Of a stretch of DNA of 64,000 bases, positions 16,981-24,826 are shown one piece after another. The notes under the pieces are model-generated. The model was given only the letters and a program-made list of their open reading frames with translations. It made no database searches and had not been told where the DNA came from. Origin of the DNA: Curtobacterium pusillum (GTDB lineage: Bacteria; Actinomycetota; Actinomycetes; Actinomycetales; Microbacteriaceae). The stretch is taken from positions 593,168 to 657,167 of the forward strand of contig NZ_VDZH01000003.1 of NCBI RefSeq assembly GCF_007673235.1. The letters run 5' to 3'. Made by a program: the position numbers and the translations under genes. Numbering within the stretch: position 1 is the stretch's first letter; each line of letters opens with the position of its first letter.

Positions 16981-18678
16981 CGCGGCTGTTCAACGACCCG
17001 GCGGACTTCGCGGACGAAGCCACCGACGGCTTCGTCGCGGCGAACGAGCGGTGGGTGCGGCGGGTGCACGGCGGCGTCGCGCGGTCGACGACGTCGCCGG
17101 ACGGCACGGTCGCGGTGGTCATCGGCGGCGGGTCGGGGCACTACCCGGCCTTCGGCGGGCTCGTCGGGCACGGACTGGCGGCCGGGGCCGCGATGGGGAA
17201 CCTCTTCGCCAGCCCGAGCGCCCAGCAGGTGGCGGCCGTCGCACGGGCGAGCGAGCACGGCGGCGGGGTCCTGCTCAGCTACGGCAACTACGCGGGCGAC
17301 GTCCTGAACTTCGACGCCGCGGCGCGGACGCTCGAGGCCGACGGGATCCCGGTCCGCACCGTCCGCGTCACCGACGACGTCACCTCGGCGCCGGCCGACC
17401 GGTCGCACGAGCGGCGCGGCATCGCGGGCGACCTCTGCGTCTTCAAGGTCGCCGGGGCCGCGGCGGAACGAGGCGACGACCTCGACACGGTGACGGCGAT
17501 CGCGGACCGTGCCAACGACCGGACCCGGTCCTTCGGCGTCGCGTTCTCCGGCTGTTCCCTGCCCGGTGCCGAGGAACCGCTGTTCGAGGTTCCGGAGGGT
17601 CGCATGGCGGTGGGCATGGGCATCCACGGCGAACGCGGGATCGACGAGACCGACGTCCCGACGGCCGACGAGCTGGCATCGCTCCTGGTCACCCGGCTGC
17701 TCGACGAATTGCCCGCCGGGGTCAGCGCAGCCGGATCGCGCGCCGTGCCGATCCTCAACGGGCTCGGGAGCGTGAAGTACGAGGAGCTCTTCGTCGTCTA
17801 CCGGTCCGTCCAGCGGCTGCTCGGCGACGTGGGCGTCGTGCTCGTCGAGCCCGAGGTCGGGGAACTCGTCACGAGCTTCGACATGGCCGGGGTCTCGCTG
17901 ACGCTGTTCTGGTTGGACGACGAACTCGAGGAACTCTGGGCAGCGCCCGCCGACACCCCCGCGTACCGGAAGGGCGGAGCCGTGCCGCAGGAGCGCGTCG
18001 CCGCGTCCGTCGCGGCCGCGGAGGCGACCCCCGACGCGGTCGGCCCGGCGAGCGACGACTCCCGTGCCGTCGCGGCACGCATCGCCGCCGGCTTCACCGC
18101 CGTCCGCGCGCTGCTGGACGAGCGGGCTGACGAACTCGGCCGGATCGATGCGGTCGCGGGTGACGGCGACCACGGGATCGGCATGCAGCGCGGCGCGCAC
18201 GCCGCGGCCGACGCTGCATCAGGTGCGGTGGAAAGCCGTGCCGGGGCGGGTTCCGTGCTGCGGATCGCCGGAGATGCCTGGTCCGACAAGGCCGGCGGCA
18301 CGTCCGGTGCGATCTGGGGAGCCGCCCTGGAGGCACTGGGTCGCGTCCTCGGGGACGACCAGCGTCCGTCGGGTGCCACCGTCGCGGACGCCGTCGGTGC
18401 GGCCACCGAGGCGGTGCTCGCCTTCGGCGCGACGGTCGGCGACGATGGTGGACGCCCTGGTCCCGTTCGACGAGGTCTTCCGGTCGCGGATCGACGAGGG
18501 AGCGCCCCTCGCCGAGGCCTGGCGTGCGGCTGCCGTCGCGGCCGGGACCGCTGCGGACGGCACGGCTGCACTGCTCCCGCGGATGGGCCGGGCGCGCACG
18601 CACGCCGAGCACGCGGTCGGGACGCCGGACCCGGGAGCGGTGTCCTTCGCGCTGATCGTGGCGACGGTCGCGCCGTGA
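16977..18678 (+). pseudogene. dihydroxyacetone/erythrulose kinase family (DhaK-DhaL), frameshifted in DhaL
   Basis: Starts with ATG overlapping the transporter stop. The DhaK part (to about residue 330) is intact, with IGGGSGHYPAFGG, SYGNYAGDVLNF and MGIHGERG holding the substrate-binding His. The DhaL part begins well (AVAGDGDHGIGM, DKAGGTSGAIWG). At 18444 the frame is lost: V-G-D is followed in the other frame by T-M-V-D-A-L-V-P-F, which runs to a proper end at 18678. The family normally reads VGDKTMVDAL, so 5 nt (AAGAC) appear deleted between two GAC repeats. Restored, the protein would be about 568 residues. DAK-family kinases next to TPI-like isomerases include L-erythrulose 1-kinase. 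As written the kinase lacks the last third of DhaL and should be inactive, unless this is an assembly error. Confidence 0.8.
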
Positions 18679-19442
18679 CCACCGTCGGGGTGTCGCTGAA
18701 GACGTACTTCTCTCACGCGCGGACGCTCGCCTGGGTCGCCGACGTCGCGGACATCGCCCGGCGGCACCCCGCGGTCCGGTCCGGGGCGGCGACGCTGTTC
18801 GTCGTGCCGACCTTCCCGGCGCTCGTCCCCGTGCGCCAGGTGCTCGGCGACGCCCCGGTGCTGCTCGGCGCCCAGGACCTCTCGTGGGCCGACGCCGGGG
18901 CGTACACGGGCGAGGTCACGGGCGCGGAGCTCCGTGAGATCGGCGTCGACCTCGTCGAGATCGGGCACGCGGAGCGGCGCTCCCTGTTCCACGAGACGGA
19001 CGACGACATCGCGGGGAAGGTGCACGCCGCCTTCCGCAACCACCTGCGTCCGTTGCTCTGCGTCGGCGAGGCGAGTCGTGCCTCCAGGCCGGAGACCATC
19101 GCGGAGGTGACGGCGCAGCTCGACCGGGCCGTCTCGACGGCCGTCGCCGACGGTCTGGCCGGTCCGCTCACCGTGGCGTACGAGCCGGTCTGGGCCATCG
19201 GCGCACCGGCGCCCGCGCCCGACGAGCACGTCGTCGCGGTCCTCGCCGGGATCGAGCAGCACCTCGCCACGCGACCCGAGCTGGCAGGCAGCACCGTCAT
19301 CTACGGCGGCAGCGCCGGACCGGGGCTGCTCACCCGTGGTGGCGGGAGGATCGGTGGGCTCTTCCTGGGCCGGTTCGCGCACGACCCCGCAGCGATCGCC
19401 ACCATCCTCGACGAGGTGCAGGCGCTGGCGACCGCCCGCTAG
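18675..19442 (+). CDS. triose-phosphate isomerase-like protein (possible L-erythrulose-1-phosphate isomerase)
   Basis: 255 residues, full TPI fold: Lys in VSLKTYF, catalytic His in IGHAERR, Glu in AYEPVWAIG and phosphate loop YGGSAGPG. Housekeeping TPI usually reads GHSERR and YGGSV; the GHAERR variant and location beside a DAK-type kinase fit LerI/EryH enzymes that isomerise L-erythrulose 1-phosphate to D-erythrulose 4-phosphate. The GTG overlaps the ancestral kinase stop (GTGA). Because the kinase is frameshifted, the kinase reading frame now enters this gene in phase without any stop, predicting an 821-residue kinase-TPI read-through product. Its stop shares CTAG with the stop of the convergent response regulator. 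Confidence 0.85.
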   Translation: MTTVGVSLKTYFSHARTLAWVADVADIARRHPAVRSGAATLFVVPTFPALVPVRQVLGDAPVLLGAQDLSWADAGAYTGEVTGAELREIGVDLVEIGHAERRSLFHETDDDIAGKVHAAFRNHLRPLLCVGEASRASRPETIAEVTAQLDRAVSTAVADGLAGPLTVAYEPVWAIGAPAPAPDEHVVAVLAGIEQHLATRPELAGSTVIYGGSAGPGLLTRGGGRIGGLFLGRFAHDPAAIATILDEVQALATAR

Positions 19443-20113
19443 GCGTCGTCGCGGGCGCCGGCCAGCCCGTGGTCGTGCGCGTACACGACGAGCTGCACCC
19501 GGTCGCGCAGCGCGAGCTTCCCGAGGATGCTCGAGATCTGGGTCTTCACGGTCGACTCAGTGACGAACTCCTTCGCGGCGATCTCCGCGTTCGACAACCC
19601 GCGCGAGGCCCAGCCGAACACGATTCGCTCCCGGTCCGTCAGCGTCTGGAACGCCGGTGGCTGCGGGGCCGGGGCGCGCTCGACGTCGGCGCCGAACAGC
19701 TGCGAGAGGTCGTTCGGCGCGATCACCGAGCTGCCCTCGTGCACCGCCCGCACGGCCGCGAACAGGAACGGCGGCGTGGTGTCCTTGAGCAGGAACCCGC
19801 TCGCGCCGAGCCGGATCGCCGTGGCTGCCGCCGGATCAAGGCCGAACGTCGTGAGGACGATCACGCGCGGAAGCGGACCGGCGACCGCGCCGGAGAACAG
19901 CTGCCGGACCGTCTCGACGCCGTCCATCCCGGCCATGCGCATGTCGAGCAGCACCACGTCCGGCCGGAGCTCCGGGATCGCGGCGAGGGCCTCGGCGCCG
20001 TCGGACGCCTCACCCACGACGACCATGTCGTCCTGCGCGTCGAGGACGACACGGAGGCCGGCCCGGAAGAGCGCCTGGTCGTCGGTGAGCAGGATGCGGA
20101 TCGGATCGGTCAT
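19439..20113 (-). CDS. NarL/FixJ-type response regulator
   Basis: 224 residues. Receiver domain (residues 1-120) with the acidic pair in LLTDDQ, phosphoacceptor Asp in VVLLDMRMAG, Thr in VIVLTTFG and Lys in GFLLKDTTP; C-terminal LuxR-type helix-turn-helix with LTDRERIVFGWASRGLSNAEIA and VKTQISSILGKL. Its ATG overlaps the histidine kinase stop by 4 nt, so the two form one operon and a cognate pair. The signal and targets cannot be told. The stop codon overlaps that of the TPI-like gene on the other strand. Confidence 0.93.
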   Translation of the reverse strand: MTDPIRILLTDDQALFRAGLRVVLDAQDDMVVVGEASDGAEALAAIPELRPDVVLLDMRMAGMDGVETVRQLFSGAVAGPLPRVIVLTTFGLDPAAATAIRLGASGFLLKDTTPPFLFAAVRAVHEGSSVIAPNDLSQLFGADVERAPAPQPPAFQTLTDRERIVFGWASRGLSNAEIAAKEFVTESTVKTQISSILGKLALRDRVQLVVYAHDHGLAGARDDA

Positions 20114-21378
20114 CGGTTGGTCCCCCCATGGACGTCGAACGGGATGCGGGCGCGTGCTGCGAACACGTCGTCCAGGACAGCGGCGTCGAACGACCCGCCG
20201 AGTGTGCTGAGCCGGGACTGCATCCCGACGAGGCCGCGGCCGGAACCGCGGGTGGTCGGAGCCGGGAGCGCGACGGGACCGGTGCCGGCGGTGGAGCCCG
20301 TGGTGGCGTCCGTCGTCCCCGGGACCACGTTCTCCACCTCGAGCACGAGGTCGCCCGACCGCCAGGTCTCCCGCACGGTGACCGGCATGCCGGGGGCACC
20401 GTGCCGGAGCGCGTTCGTGAGCATCTCCTGCAGGACCCGGCGTGCGGCGGTCCCGCTCTCCGGGCCGAGCGTCACCGGGTTCCCGCGGACGGTGTGGTCG
20501 ACGTCGACCCCGGCCTCCCGGATGCCCTGCACGATCTCGTCGAGCGACCCCGGGTCCGTCGCAGCGCCCGACCCGTCGATGTGCCCGAGCACCTGCCGGA
20601 CCTCGACGAGGGAGCTCCGGGCGGTGCTGGCGATGGTGGCGCTGACCTCGCGGATGCGGGCCTCGTCGTCGAGGAACGGCACCGAGTCGGCCTGCGCGAT
20701 GATCACCGCGAGGGAGTGCCCGACCACGTCGTGCACGTCGCGGGCGATGTCCGCGCGGATGCGTTCGGACTCGGCCTCGTCGATCGCGCGGGTGGCGGTG
20801 GCCTCCGCCTCGGTGGCGACGGCCTCGGCGCGGGAGGCAGCGGCCTCGGCATCGGCACGACGCTCCGACTCGCGGTCACGGGACCGGAACGCCCGGACGG
20901 CGACACCGCCGGCCCAGACGCCCAGGAGCGCGGTGACCGGGGCGGCCATCGCGAGGAACGCCTGGTCGCGCGGGCCGTTGATGAGCACCGCGAACCGGAA
21001 GCCGGTCAGCGCGAGGTAGGCGGTGGCACCGATCCCGACGACGAACGCCAGGAACCCGGAGACGATGACCTCGGTCCGTGAGCCGACCACGGCCGCGGTG
21101 CCGATCACGACGAAGATCGCGAGGTCCACCAGGGACGGCCGTTCCCCACCGCCGACCTGGACGATCCCGAGCACGACGACCATGAGCATCGCCGCGGACG
21201 GCGACACCCGGCGGAGCGCGATTGCCCCGGACGCGGCGAGGACGGCGAAGAAGCTCGCGTGCTCGAGCTCGAGGTCGATGGGGAGCAGGAAGACGAACGC
21301 CGCGAAGACCGCCCAGGCCACGTCGACGACGATCGAACGGGTGGCGAGCGGCCGGATGAACGTGCGCCGTTCCGTCAC
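20110..21378 (-). CDS. sensor histidine kinase (HisKA_3, DesK/NarX-like)
   Basis: 422 residues. The N-terminal half has about five to six membrane segments (VVDVAWAVFAAFVFLLP, AMLMVVVLGIVQV, AIFVVIGTAAVVG and others), followed by a coiled coil rich in Ala/Glu/Arg (residues 200-245). The phospho-His is in IARDVHDVVGHSLAV, and an ATP-binding domain has LQEMLTNALRHG and a GRGLVGM G-box. With no large extracellular loop it probably senses the membrane itself or an intramembrane signal. I chose the GTG at 21378: GATGAT lies 6 nt upstream and upstream residues are low-complexity Arg/Ser/Pro. Confidence 0.9.
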   Translation of the reverse strand: MTERRTFIRPLATRSIVVDVAWAVFAAFVFLLPIDLELEHASFFAVLAASGAIALRRVSPSAAMLMVVVLGIVQVGGGERPSLVDLAIFVVIGTAAVVGSRTEVIVSGFLAFVVGIGATAYLALTGFRFAVLINGPRDQAFLAMAAPVTALLGVWAGGVAVRAFRSRDRESERRADAEAAASRAEAVATEAEATATRAIDEAESERIRADIARDVHDVVGHSLAVIIAQADSVPFLDDEARIREVSATIASTARSSLVEVRQVLGHIDGSGAATDPGSLDEIVQGIREAGVDVDHTVRGNPVTLGPESGTAARRVLQEMLTNALRHGAPGMPVTVRETWRSGDLVLEVENVVPGTTDATTGSTAGTGPVALPAPTTRGSGRGLVGMQSRLSTLGGSFDAAVLDDVFAARARIPFDVHGGTNR

Positions 21379-21412
21379 GGCTCGATCATCGCACGCGGGC
21401 GTGTCGGGATCG

Positions 21413-21514
21413 TCACGGGACGGGCGACATCGCGATGAGGGCGGTGGCCGTGACCGCGACGATCGCGGCGCAGAGCAGCAGCGTGGCGATCGTGTGCTTC
21501 GTCGAGGACTCCAT
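21413..21514 (-). CDS. small single-pass membrane peptide
   Basis: 33 residues, one hydrophobic helix (about residues 8-29: TIATLLLCAAIVAVTATALI) behind a short charged head, MESSTKH. The ATG at 21514 has GGGAGG about 8 nt upstream, a better ribosome-binding site than for the in-frame ATG at 21574, which would add 20 residues. It lies between the histidine kinase and the M15 lipoprotein on the same strand. Function unknown. Evidence is limited to the start signals and helix. Confidence 0.5.
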   Translation of the reverse strand: MESSTKHTIATLLLCAAIVAVTATALIAMSPVP

Positions 21515-21597
21515 GCCATCAGCCTCCCGTCCCGGCGGGTCCACGGCATCGGGCGTGAGGTGGAAGGCGTTCATCCGATCGACTGAACCGCGCACGG

Positions 21598-22218
21598 TCA
21601 CCCCGCCGAGCTGTCGCGGCGCATCGGCGGGCACTCGCCGCCCGCGGTCGTCGCGAGCTCGTAGTGCCACGACTCGTTCTCGTAGGTCTGGCAGAGCCCG
21701 AACCGCCGGCCGTGCTCCTGCATCCACACCGCGGCGTCGAGCGCCCCGACGTCCACCGCACGACCCTGGACGTGCGTCGACCGGTCCGGGGTGTTCACCC
21801 AGCGTCGGGCCTCGTCGAGCGAACCGTGCTCCTCGACGCCCTGGTCGAGCAACGCCTGCTGGTACGCCCTCCTGCGCCAGCCGGAGTTGATGCGGACCTC
21901 CACCCCGTCCTCGGCCGCCGCCTCGGTCGCGCGGGCGACCGCCCGCCGGAGGTCCGGGTCCAGGTTCGCGATCGACGGGGTGTGCGCGATCTCGGCGATC
22001 GGCGCGCCGTCGGCCGCGTACCCGTCCGCGGTACTGACGGTGTGGCCGCCGACCTCCGCGGTCTCGCCGGACGGCGGCCCGACGGACACCGTCGTGTCGC
22101 CGGCGTGGGCGCCGGTTCGCTCGGCGGCGGGGATGGAGGCCGCGGCGCACCCCGCGACGGTCAGCGCCGCGGCGGTGACCACGATGGTGGCGATCAGGTG
22201 GAGGCGTGACTTCTGCAT
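21598..22218 (-). CDS. M15 family D-alanyl-D-alanine carboxypeptidase, lipoprotein
   Basis: 206 residues. Signal peptide with lipobox LTVAGC (Cys at about residue 24), so anchored to the outer face of the membrane. The catalytic domain has SGWRRRAYQ, the VanY/DacB-type zinc site STHVQGRAVDVG and a final ligand in WHYEL. It should trim D-Ala from peptidoglycan stem peptides. CATGCT sits 6 nt before the ATG (leaderless-type start). It is separated from the next upstream gene by a hairpin at 22320-22363. Confidence 0.88.
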   Translation of the reverse strand: MQKSRLHLIATIVVTAAALTVAGCAAASIPAAERTGAHAGDTTVSVGPPSGETAEVGGHTVSTADGYAADGAPIAEIAHTPSIANLDPDLRRAVARATEAAAEDGVEVRINSGWRRRAYQQALLDQGVEEHGSLDEARRWVNTPDRSTHVQGRAVDVGALDAAVWMQEHGRRFGLCQTYENESWHYELATTAGGECPPMRRDSSAG

Positions 22219-22319
22219 GCTGCCAGCATGTGGAACATCGCCTTCGTCGCGCTTCGGGCGCGGGACCCAAGGCGGTCACCCGGCCGGGTGAACCCGCGTC
22301 GTCCGCGGTGACCGGCCGT

Positions 22320-22363
22320 CGGACTGGAGGCGCGGGGCGGCGCCGCGACGCCCCTGCAGTCCG
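22320..22363 (-). terminator. GC-rich hairpin after the SDR gene
   Basis: CGGACTGGAGG at the left and CCTGCAGTCCG at the right pair over 11 bp with one mismatch, around a GC-rich interior. The hairpin begins right after the stop of the SDR gene (minus strand). There is no T-run. The left arm is one copy of the dispersed GGACTGGAGGCGCGG motif. Confidence 0.5.
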
Positions 22364-23050
22364 TCAGATGGTGATCTGGCCCAGCACGCGGTGGGCGATC
22401 GAGATCGACTCGCCGGACACGACCGACAGCGGCGACGCGAGGAACGCGACCAGGTCGGCGATCTGCTGCGGGCTGGAGTCCCCGGGGCCGCCCGGCCGGA
22501 CCTCGGCGCTCGGGGTGTCCGTCACGGTCCCCGGGTTGACGACGTTGACCGTGACACCGGAGCCCACGGCCTCGTCGGCGAGGTTCTTCGCGATGACGCT
22601 CACGGCGGTGTTCCGCAGGGACGCGGTGATGTTGCCCGACAGGTACGCGTTCTGGCCGCTCACCACGACGACGCGTCCGAAGCCCGCCGCCCGCTGCCCC
22701 GGCAGCACCGCGTTCGCGACCCGGAGGAAGCCGAGGGCCTTGCCGTCGATCGCGGAGAGCACCTGCTCCGGGTCGGACTTCTTCGCCGGGTCGAGCGTCC
22801 CCGCGCTCGGGGCAGCCGTCACGACGAGGGCGTCGATGCGGCCGTGCTCCTCGAGCACGCGCGCGATCCCGGCGTCGACGGAGGCCTGGTCGGCGGTGTC
22901 GATCGCGACGCTGTCAGGGGAGTCGCCGGCGGTCCGGGAGGCGACGACGACGGTCGCTCCCTCGGCTCGGAGGCGATCGGCGACTGCGGTGCCGATGTAC
23001 CCCTTCCCTCCGACGACGAGCGCGACACGGTTCTTGAGTTCGAGGTCCAC
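22364..23050 (-). CDS. SDR-fold protein lacking the usual catalytic Tyr/Lys
   Basis: 228 residues. The cofactor loop is GGKGYIGTA rather than TGxxxGIG; strand 2 ends in VVASRT. After the expected Ser (VVVSGQNAYLSG) the positions where Tyr and Lys should stand, 13 and 17 residues later, hold Ser and Thr. PGTVTDTPSAE and a C-terminal SGESISIAHRVLGQ complete the fold. Thus it may bind NAD(P) but not act as a standard dehydrogenase. The GTG start lies 6 nt after TAGCGT, and the divergent unknown gene has its own TACGCT, so both promoters fit in 58 nt. Confidence 0.8.
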   Translation of the reverse strand: MDLELKNRVALVVGGKGYIGTAVADRLRAEGATVVVASRTAGDSPDSVAIDTADQASVDAGIARVLEEHGRIDALVVTAAPSAGTLDPAKKSDPEQVLSAIDGKALGFLRVANAVLPGQRAAGFGRVVVVSGQNAYLSGNITASLRNTAVSVIAKNLADEAVGSGVTVNVVNPGTVTDTPSAEVRPGGPGDSSPQQIADLVAFLASPLSVVSGESISIAHRVLGQITI

Positions 23051-23108
23051 GACGCCACGCTATGCCGCCCACCGAGCCGTGTCCGTCACCATCGGTACGC
23101 TGCTGCCC

Positions 23109-23789
23109 ATGGGTGGGAAGCAGGCGCGCGGGGACGAGTGGACGGCAGACGATGCCGCGCTGTGGAACACGGTCGTGATCGCGGGCGAGCTCGACGCGCG
23201 TCGGGTACCGGCACACCGCACCGGGACGTCCTTCGCGTTGCAACCCGGTGAGATCGCGTTCGTCGGCGGTCCCTTCGCACTCGACGAGTGGCGGGCAGAC
23301 GGGGACGGCTCGTACCAGCAGTCGTCGACGTTCGCGTTCGGCGGTCCGGCGTTCGTCGCCGGAGCGCTCATCGGCACCGCGATCGGCAACAGCCGGCGCC
23401 GGTCGAACGCGCGGTGGGCGGCGACGCCGATGTGGCGGCCCGGCTTCGCCGGCTGGGTCATCGTCACGAACCGCGGGTTCCACCTCTCCACCGACCACGC
23501 GAACCTCTTCTGGAACTGGGAGTCGATCTCGCAGATCGACGTCGTGGGTCGCGGGCAGCTCGTCATGTTCGGCGAGAGCACCGGTGGTCCGGTCCGGTGG
23601 ATGATCCGAACGGGCTGGGCGGAGCTCGTCTTCGTCCTCTGGGCGCACCAGCAGCATCCCGACCACCCGCAGTACCGCGGCCGTGGCTGGCTCCACCCCG
23701 CCTGGCCCGAGTGGGCGGCGCACATGGGGCACCCCCTCCCGGACGGTGTCCTGCACGGCCAGCCCTCGGGACGCTCCGAACTCACCTGA
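23109..23789 (+). CDS. protein of unknown function
   Basis: 226 residues; I do not recognise the family. Seen: a hydrophobic Gly/Ala-rich segment (FGGPAFVAGALIGTAIGN, about residues 78-95) followed by basic RRRSNARW, then a Trp-rich region that could form a PH-like or beta-rich domain (WVIVTNRGFHLST, NLFWNWESISQIDVV, RWMIRTGWAELVFVLW) and a Trp/His/Pro-rich tail. It could be membrane-associated. TACGCT stands 7 nt before the ATG, which supports this start and a leaderless mRNA. It is divergent from the degenerate SDR. Confidence 0.75.
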   Translation: MGGKQARGDEWTADDAALWNTVVIAGELDARRVPAHRTGTSFALQPGEIAFVGGPFALDEWRADGDGSYQQSSTFAFGGPAFVAGALIGTAIGNSRRRSNARWAATPMWRPGFAGWVIVTNRGFHLSTDHANLFWNWESISQIDVVGRGQLVMFGESTGGPVRWMIRTGWAELVFVLWAHQQHPDHPQYRGRGWLHPAWPEWAAHMGHPLPDGVLHGQPSGRSELT

Positions 23790-23849
23790 TCGACGCTCCC
23801 GCCGACTCGGCGACCGTCGCGAATGACACGGATGTAGTTCAACAGTGCT

Positions 23850-23908
23850 AACAGTTCGGTGCGTGAACCGTACAGAACAGAAACAGTTCGTTGCACTGAT
23901 CGTTCACG
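23850..23908. promoter_or_regulatory. direct and inverted repeats in an AT-richer upstream region
   Basis: AACAGTTCGGTGCG (23850-23863) and AACAGTTCGTTGCA (23882-23895) are direct repeats 32 nt apart, about three helical turns. CGTGAAC (23862-23868) and GTTCACG (23902-23908) form an inverted pair. The stretch is markedly less GC-rich than its surroundings and precedes the small gene at 23968 and the MarR gene; a regulator-binding promoter region is the likely meaning. Confidence 0.5.
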
Positions 23909-23967
23909 TCGTGAAAGACTTCTGACCGTCCGCAGGGGACAGCAGGAAGCAGGAAGGCGGGATCGCA

Positions 23968-24150
23968 ATGCACAGCACGTACACCGGGATGCCGCGACAC
24001 ACACGGCTCGGCGGCACCCACACCCGCGTCGGCCTGACCGACCCGGCCGTCATCGACGCCTACGTCGAACGACGAATCCAGGACCCGTCGCTCCTGTCCG
24101 GTCGCGCCGAACCGTCCTACGCGGACTTCTTCAACGTCCCCGTCGCGTAG
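23968..24150 (+). CDS. small protein of unknown function
   Basis: 60 residues, polar and without membrane segments. It ends in YVERRIQDPSLLSGRAEP and SYADFFNVPVA. The ATG has AGGCGGGA about 8 nt upstream. It stands alone between a regulatory-looking AT-richer region and the MarR gene 51 nt downstream; co-transcription with marR is likely. I do not recognise the family. The ribosome-binding site, the absence of any competing frame and the upstream repeats make it a credible gene. Confidence 0.55.
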   Translation: MHSTYTGMPRHTRLGGTHTRVGLTDPAVIDAYVERRIQDPSLLSGRAEPSYADFFNVPVA

Positions 24151-24201
24151 TCCCACGTCCGTCCCACCCCGCACCGCCCGTAAGAGAGAACACTCGACCA
24201 C

Positions 24202-24759
24202 ATGCCGTTGACCGTCGTCCGTCGTGAGCACATGCACCTCTACGCCCGGGAGCCCCGGTCGCGTGCCGCGAAGGTCGCCGTCGACGCGCTCCTCCGGCTG
24301 CAGCACGCCGAGGAGCAGCAGCTCGAGCAGGCCCGCAGCGAGAGCGGGCTCACGAAGAACGAGTTCCTCGCCGTGCGGTACATGCTCCAGGCGCACCGGG
24401 ACGGCCGGGTGATGGGCCCGAAGGACCTCGCCGTCATGCTCAACGTGTCGAACGCGTCGGTGACCAAGATCGTCGACGGGCTCGTCGACAAGGGCGACCT
24501 CGTGCGTGGACCGCACCCCACCGACCGCCGGGCGCAGGTGCTCGAGCCGACGGTGCAGGCGGCGAAGAAGATCGACGCCTCGTACGCCCGCTTCCACGAG
24601 GCCGTCGTCGAGGTGATGGACCACCTGTCCTCCGAGGAGAACGGCATCCTCGCCCGCTGCCTCTCGCAGATCACCGAAGCGCTCGCCGACGGCCGCCCCG
24701 CGCCCGTGGACGAGTACACCGTCGACCCGGACGGCGTGGCGGAGCCGCACGACGCCTGA
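24202..24759 (+). CDS. MarR family transcriptional regulator
   Basis: 185 residues. Winged helix at about residues 45-120: SGLTKNEFLAVRYMLQAH, the recognition region MLNVSNASVTKIVDGLVDKG, and the wing DLVRGPHPTDRRAQVLEPT. Flanking helices (VAVDALLRLQHAEEQQLEQA and VMDHLSSEENGILARCLSQI) would form the dimer. Ligand and targets unknown; it probably controls itself and the small gene before it through the repeats at 23850-23908. An internal ATG at 24232 is a possible shorter start. Confidence 0.88.
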   Translation: MPLTVVRREHMHLYAREPRSRAAKVAVDALLRLQHAEEQQLEQARSESGLTKNEFLAVRYMLQAHRDGRVMGPKDLAVMLNVSNASVTKIVDGLVDKGDLVRGPHPTDRRAQVLEPTVQAAKKIDASYARFHEAVVEVMDHLSSEENGILARCLSQITEALADGRPAPVDEYTVDPDGVAEPHDA

Positions 24760-24765
24760 CCGTCA

Positions 24766-24797
24766 CCGGGAGGAACGAGTCCCCACGCGCCTCCCGG
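24766..24797. repeat. inverted repeat after marR
   Basis: CCGGGAGG (24766-24773) and CCTCCCGG (24790-24797) can pair over 8 bp. The following run is A6, not T, on the plus strand, so it is not a textbook terminator for marR; it may still slow transcription ahead of the next gene. Confidence 0.4.
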
Positions 24798-24801
24798 AAA
24801 A

Positions 24802-24820
24802 AACCTTCCAGCGGTAAGTT
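24802..24820. promoter_or_regulatory. TetR promoter/operator
   Basis: AACCTTCC and GGTAAGTT are imperfect inverted halves (6 of 8 match) around AGC. The right half contains TAAGTT (24815-24820), a -10 hexamer 6 nt before the ATG. Overlap of the symmetric site and the -10 suggests autorepression by the TetR protein it precedes. Confidence 0.5.
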
Positions 24821-24826
24821 GGGGGC

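Noticed and set aside
16248-19442. A single 1,064-codon frame from inside the MFS gene to the TPI-like gene
   Set aside because: The first part is out of frame with the transporter and has no domain; only from 16977 on does it match DAK and TPI. I report the frameshift and fusion instead of one native gene.
19439-19442. Overlapping stop codons of the TPI-like and response regulator genes (shared CTAG)
   Set aside because: Striking but ordinary for convergent genes in a dense genome; no regulatory meaning is needed.
24766-24803. Rho-independent terminator after marR
   Set aside because: The stem is followed by A residues, not T, on the coding strand; it is listed only as an inverted repeat.
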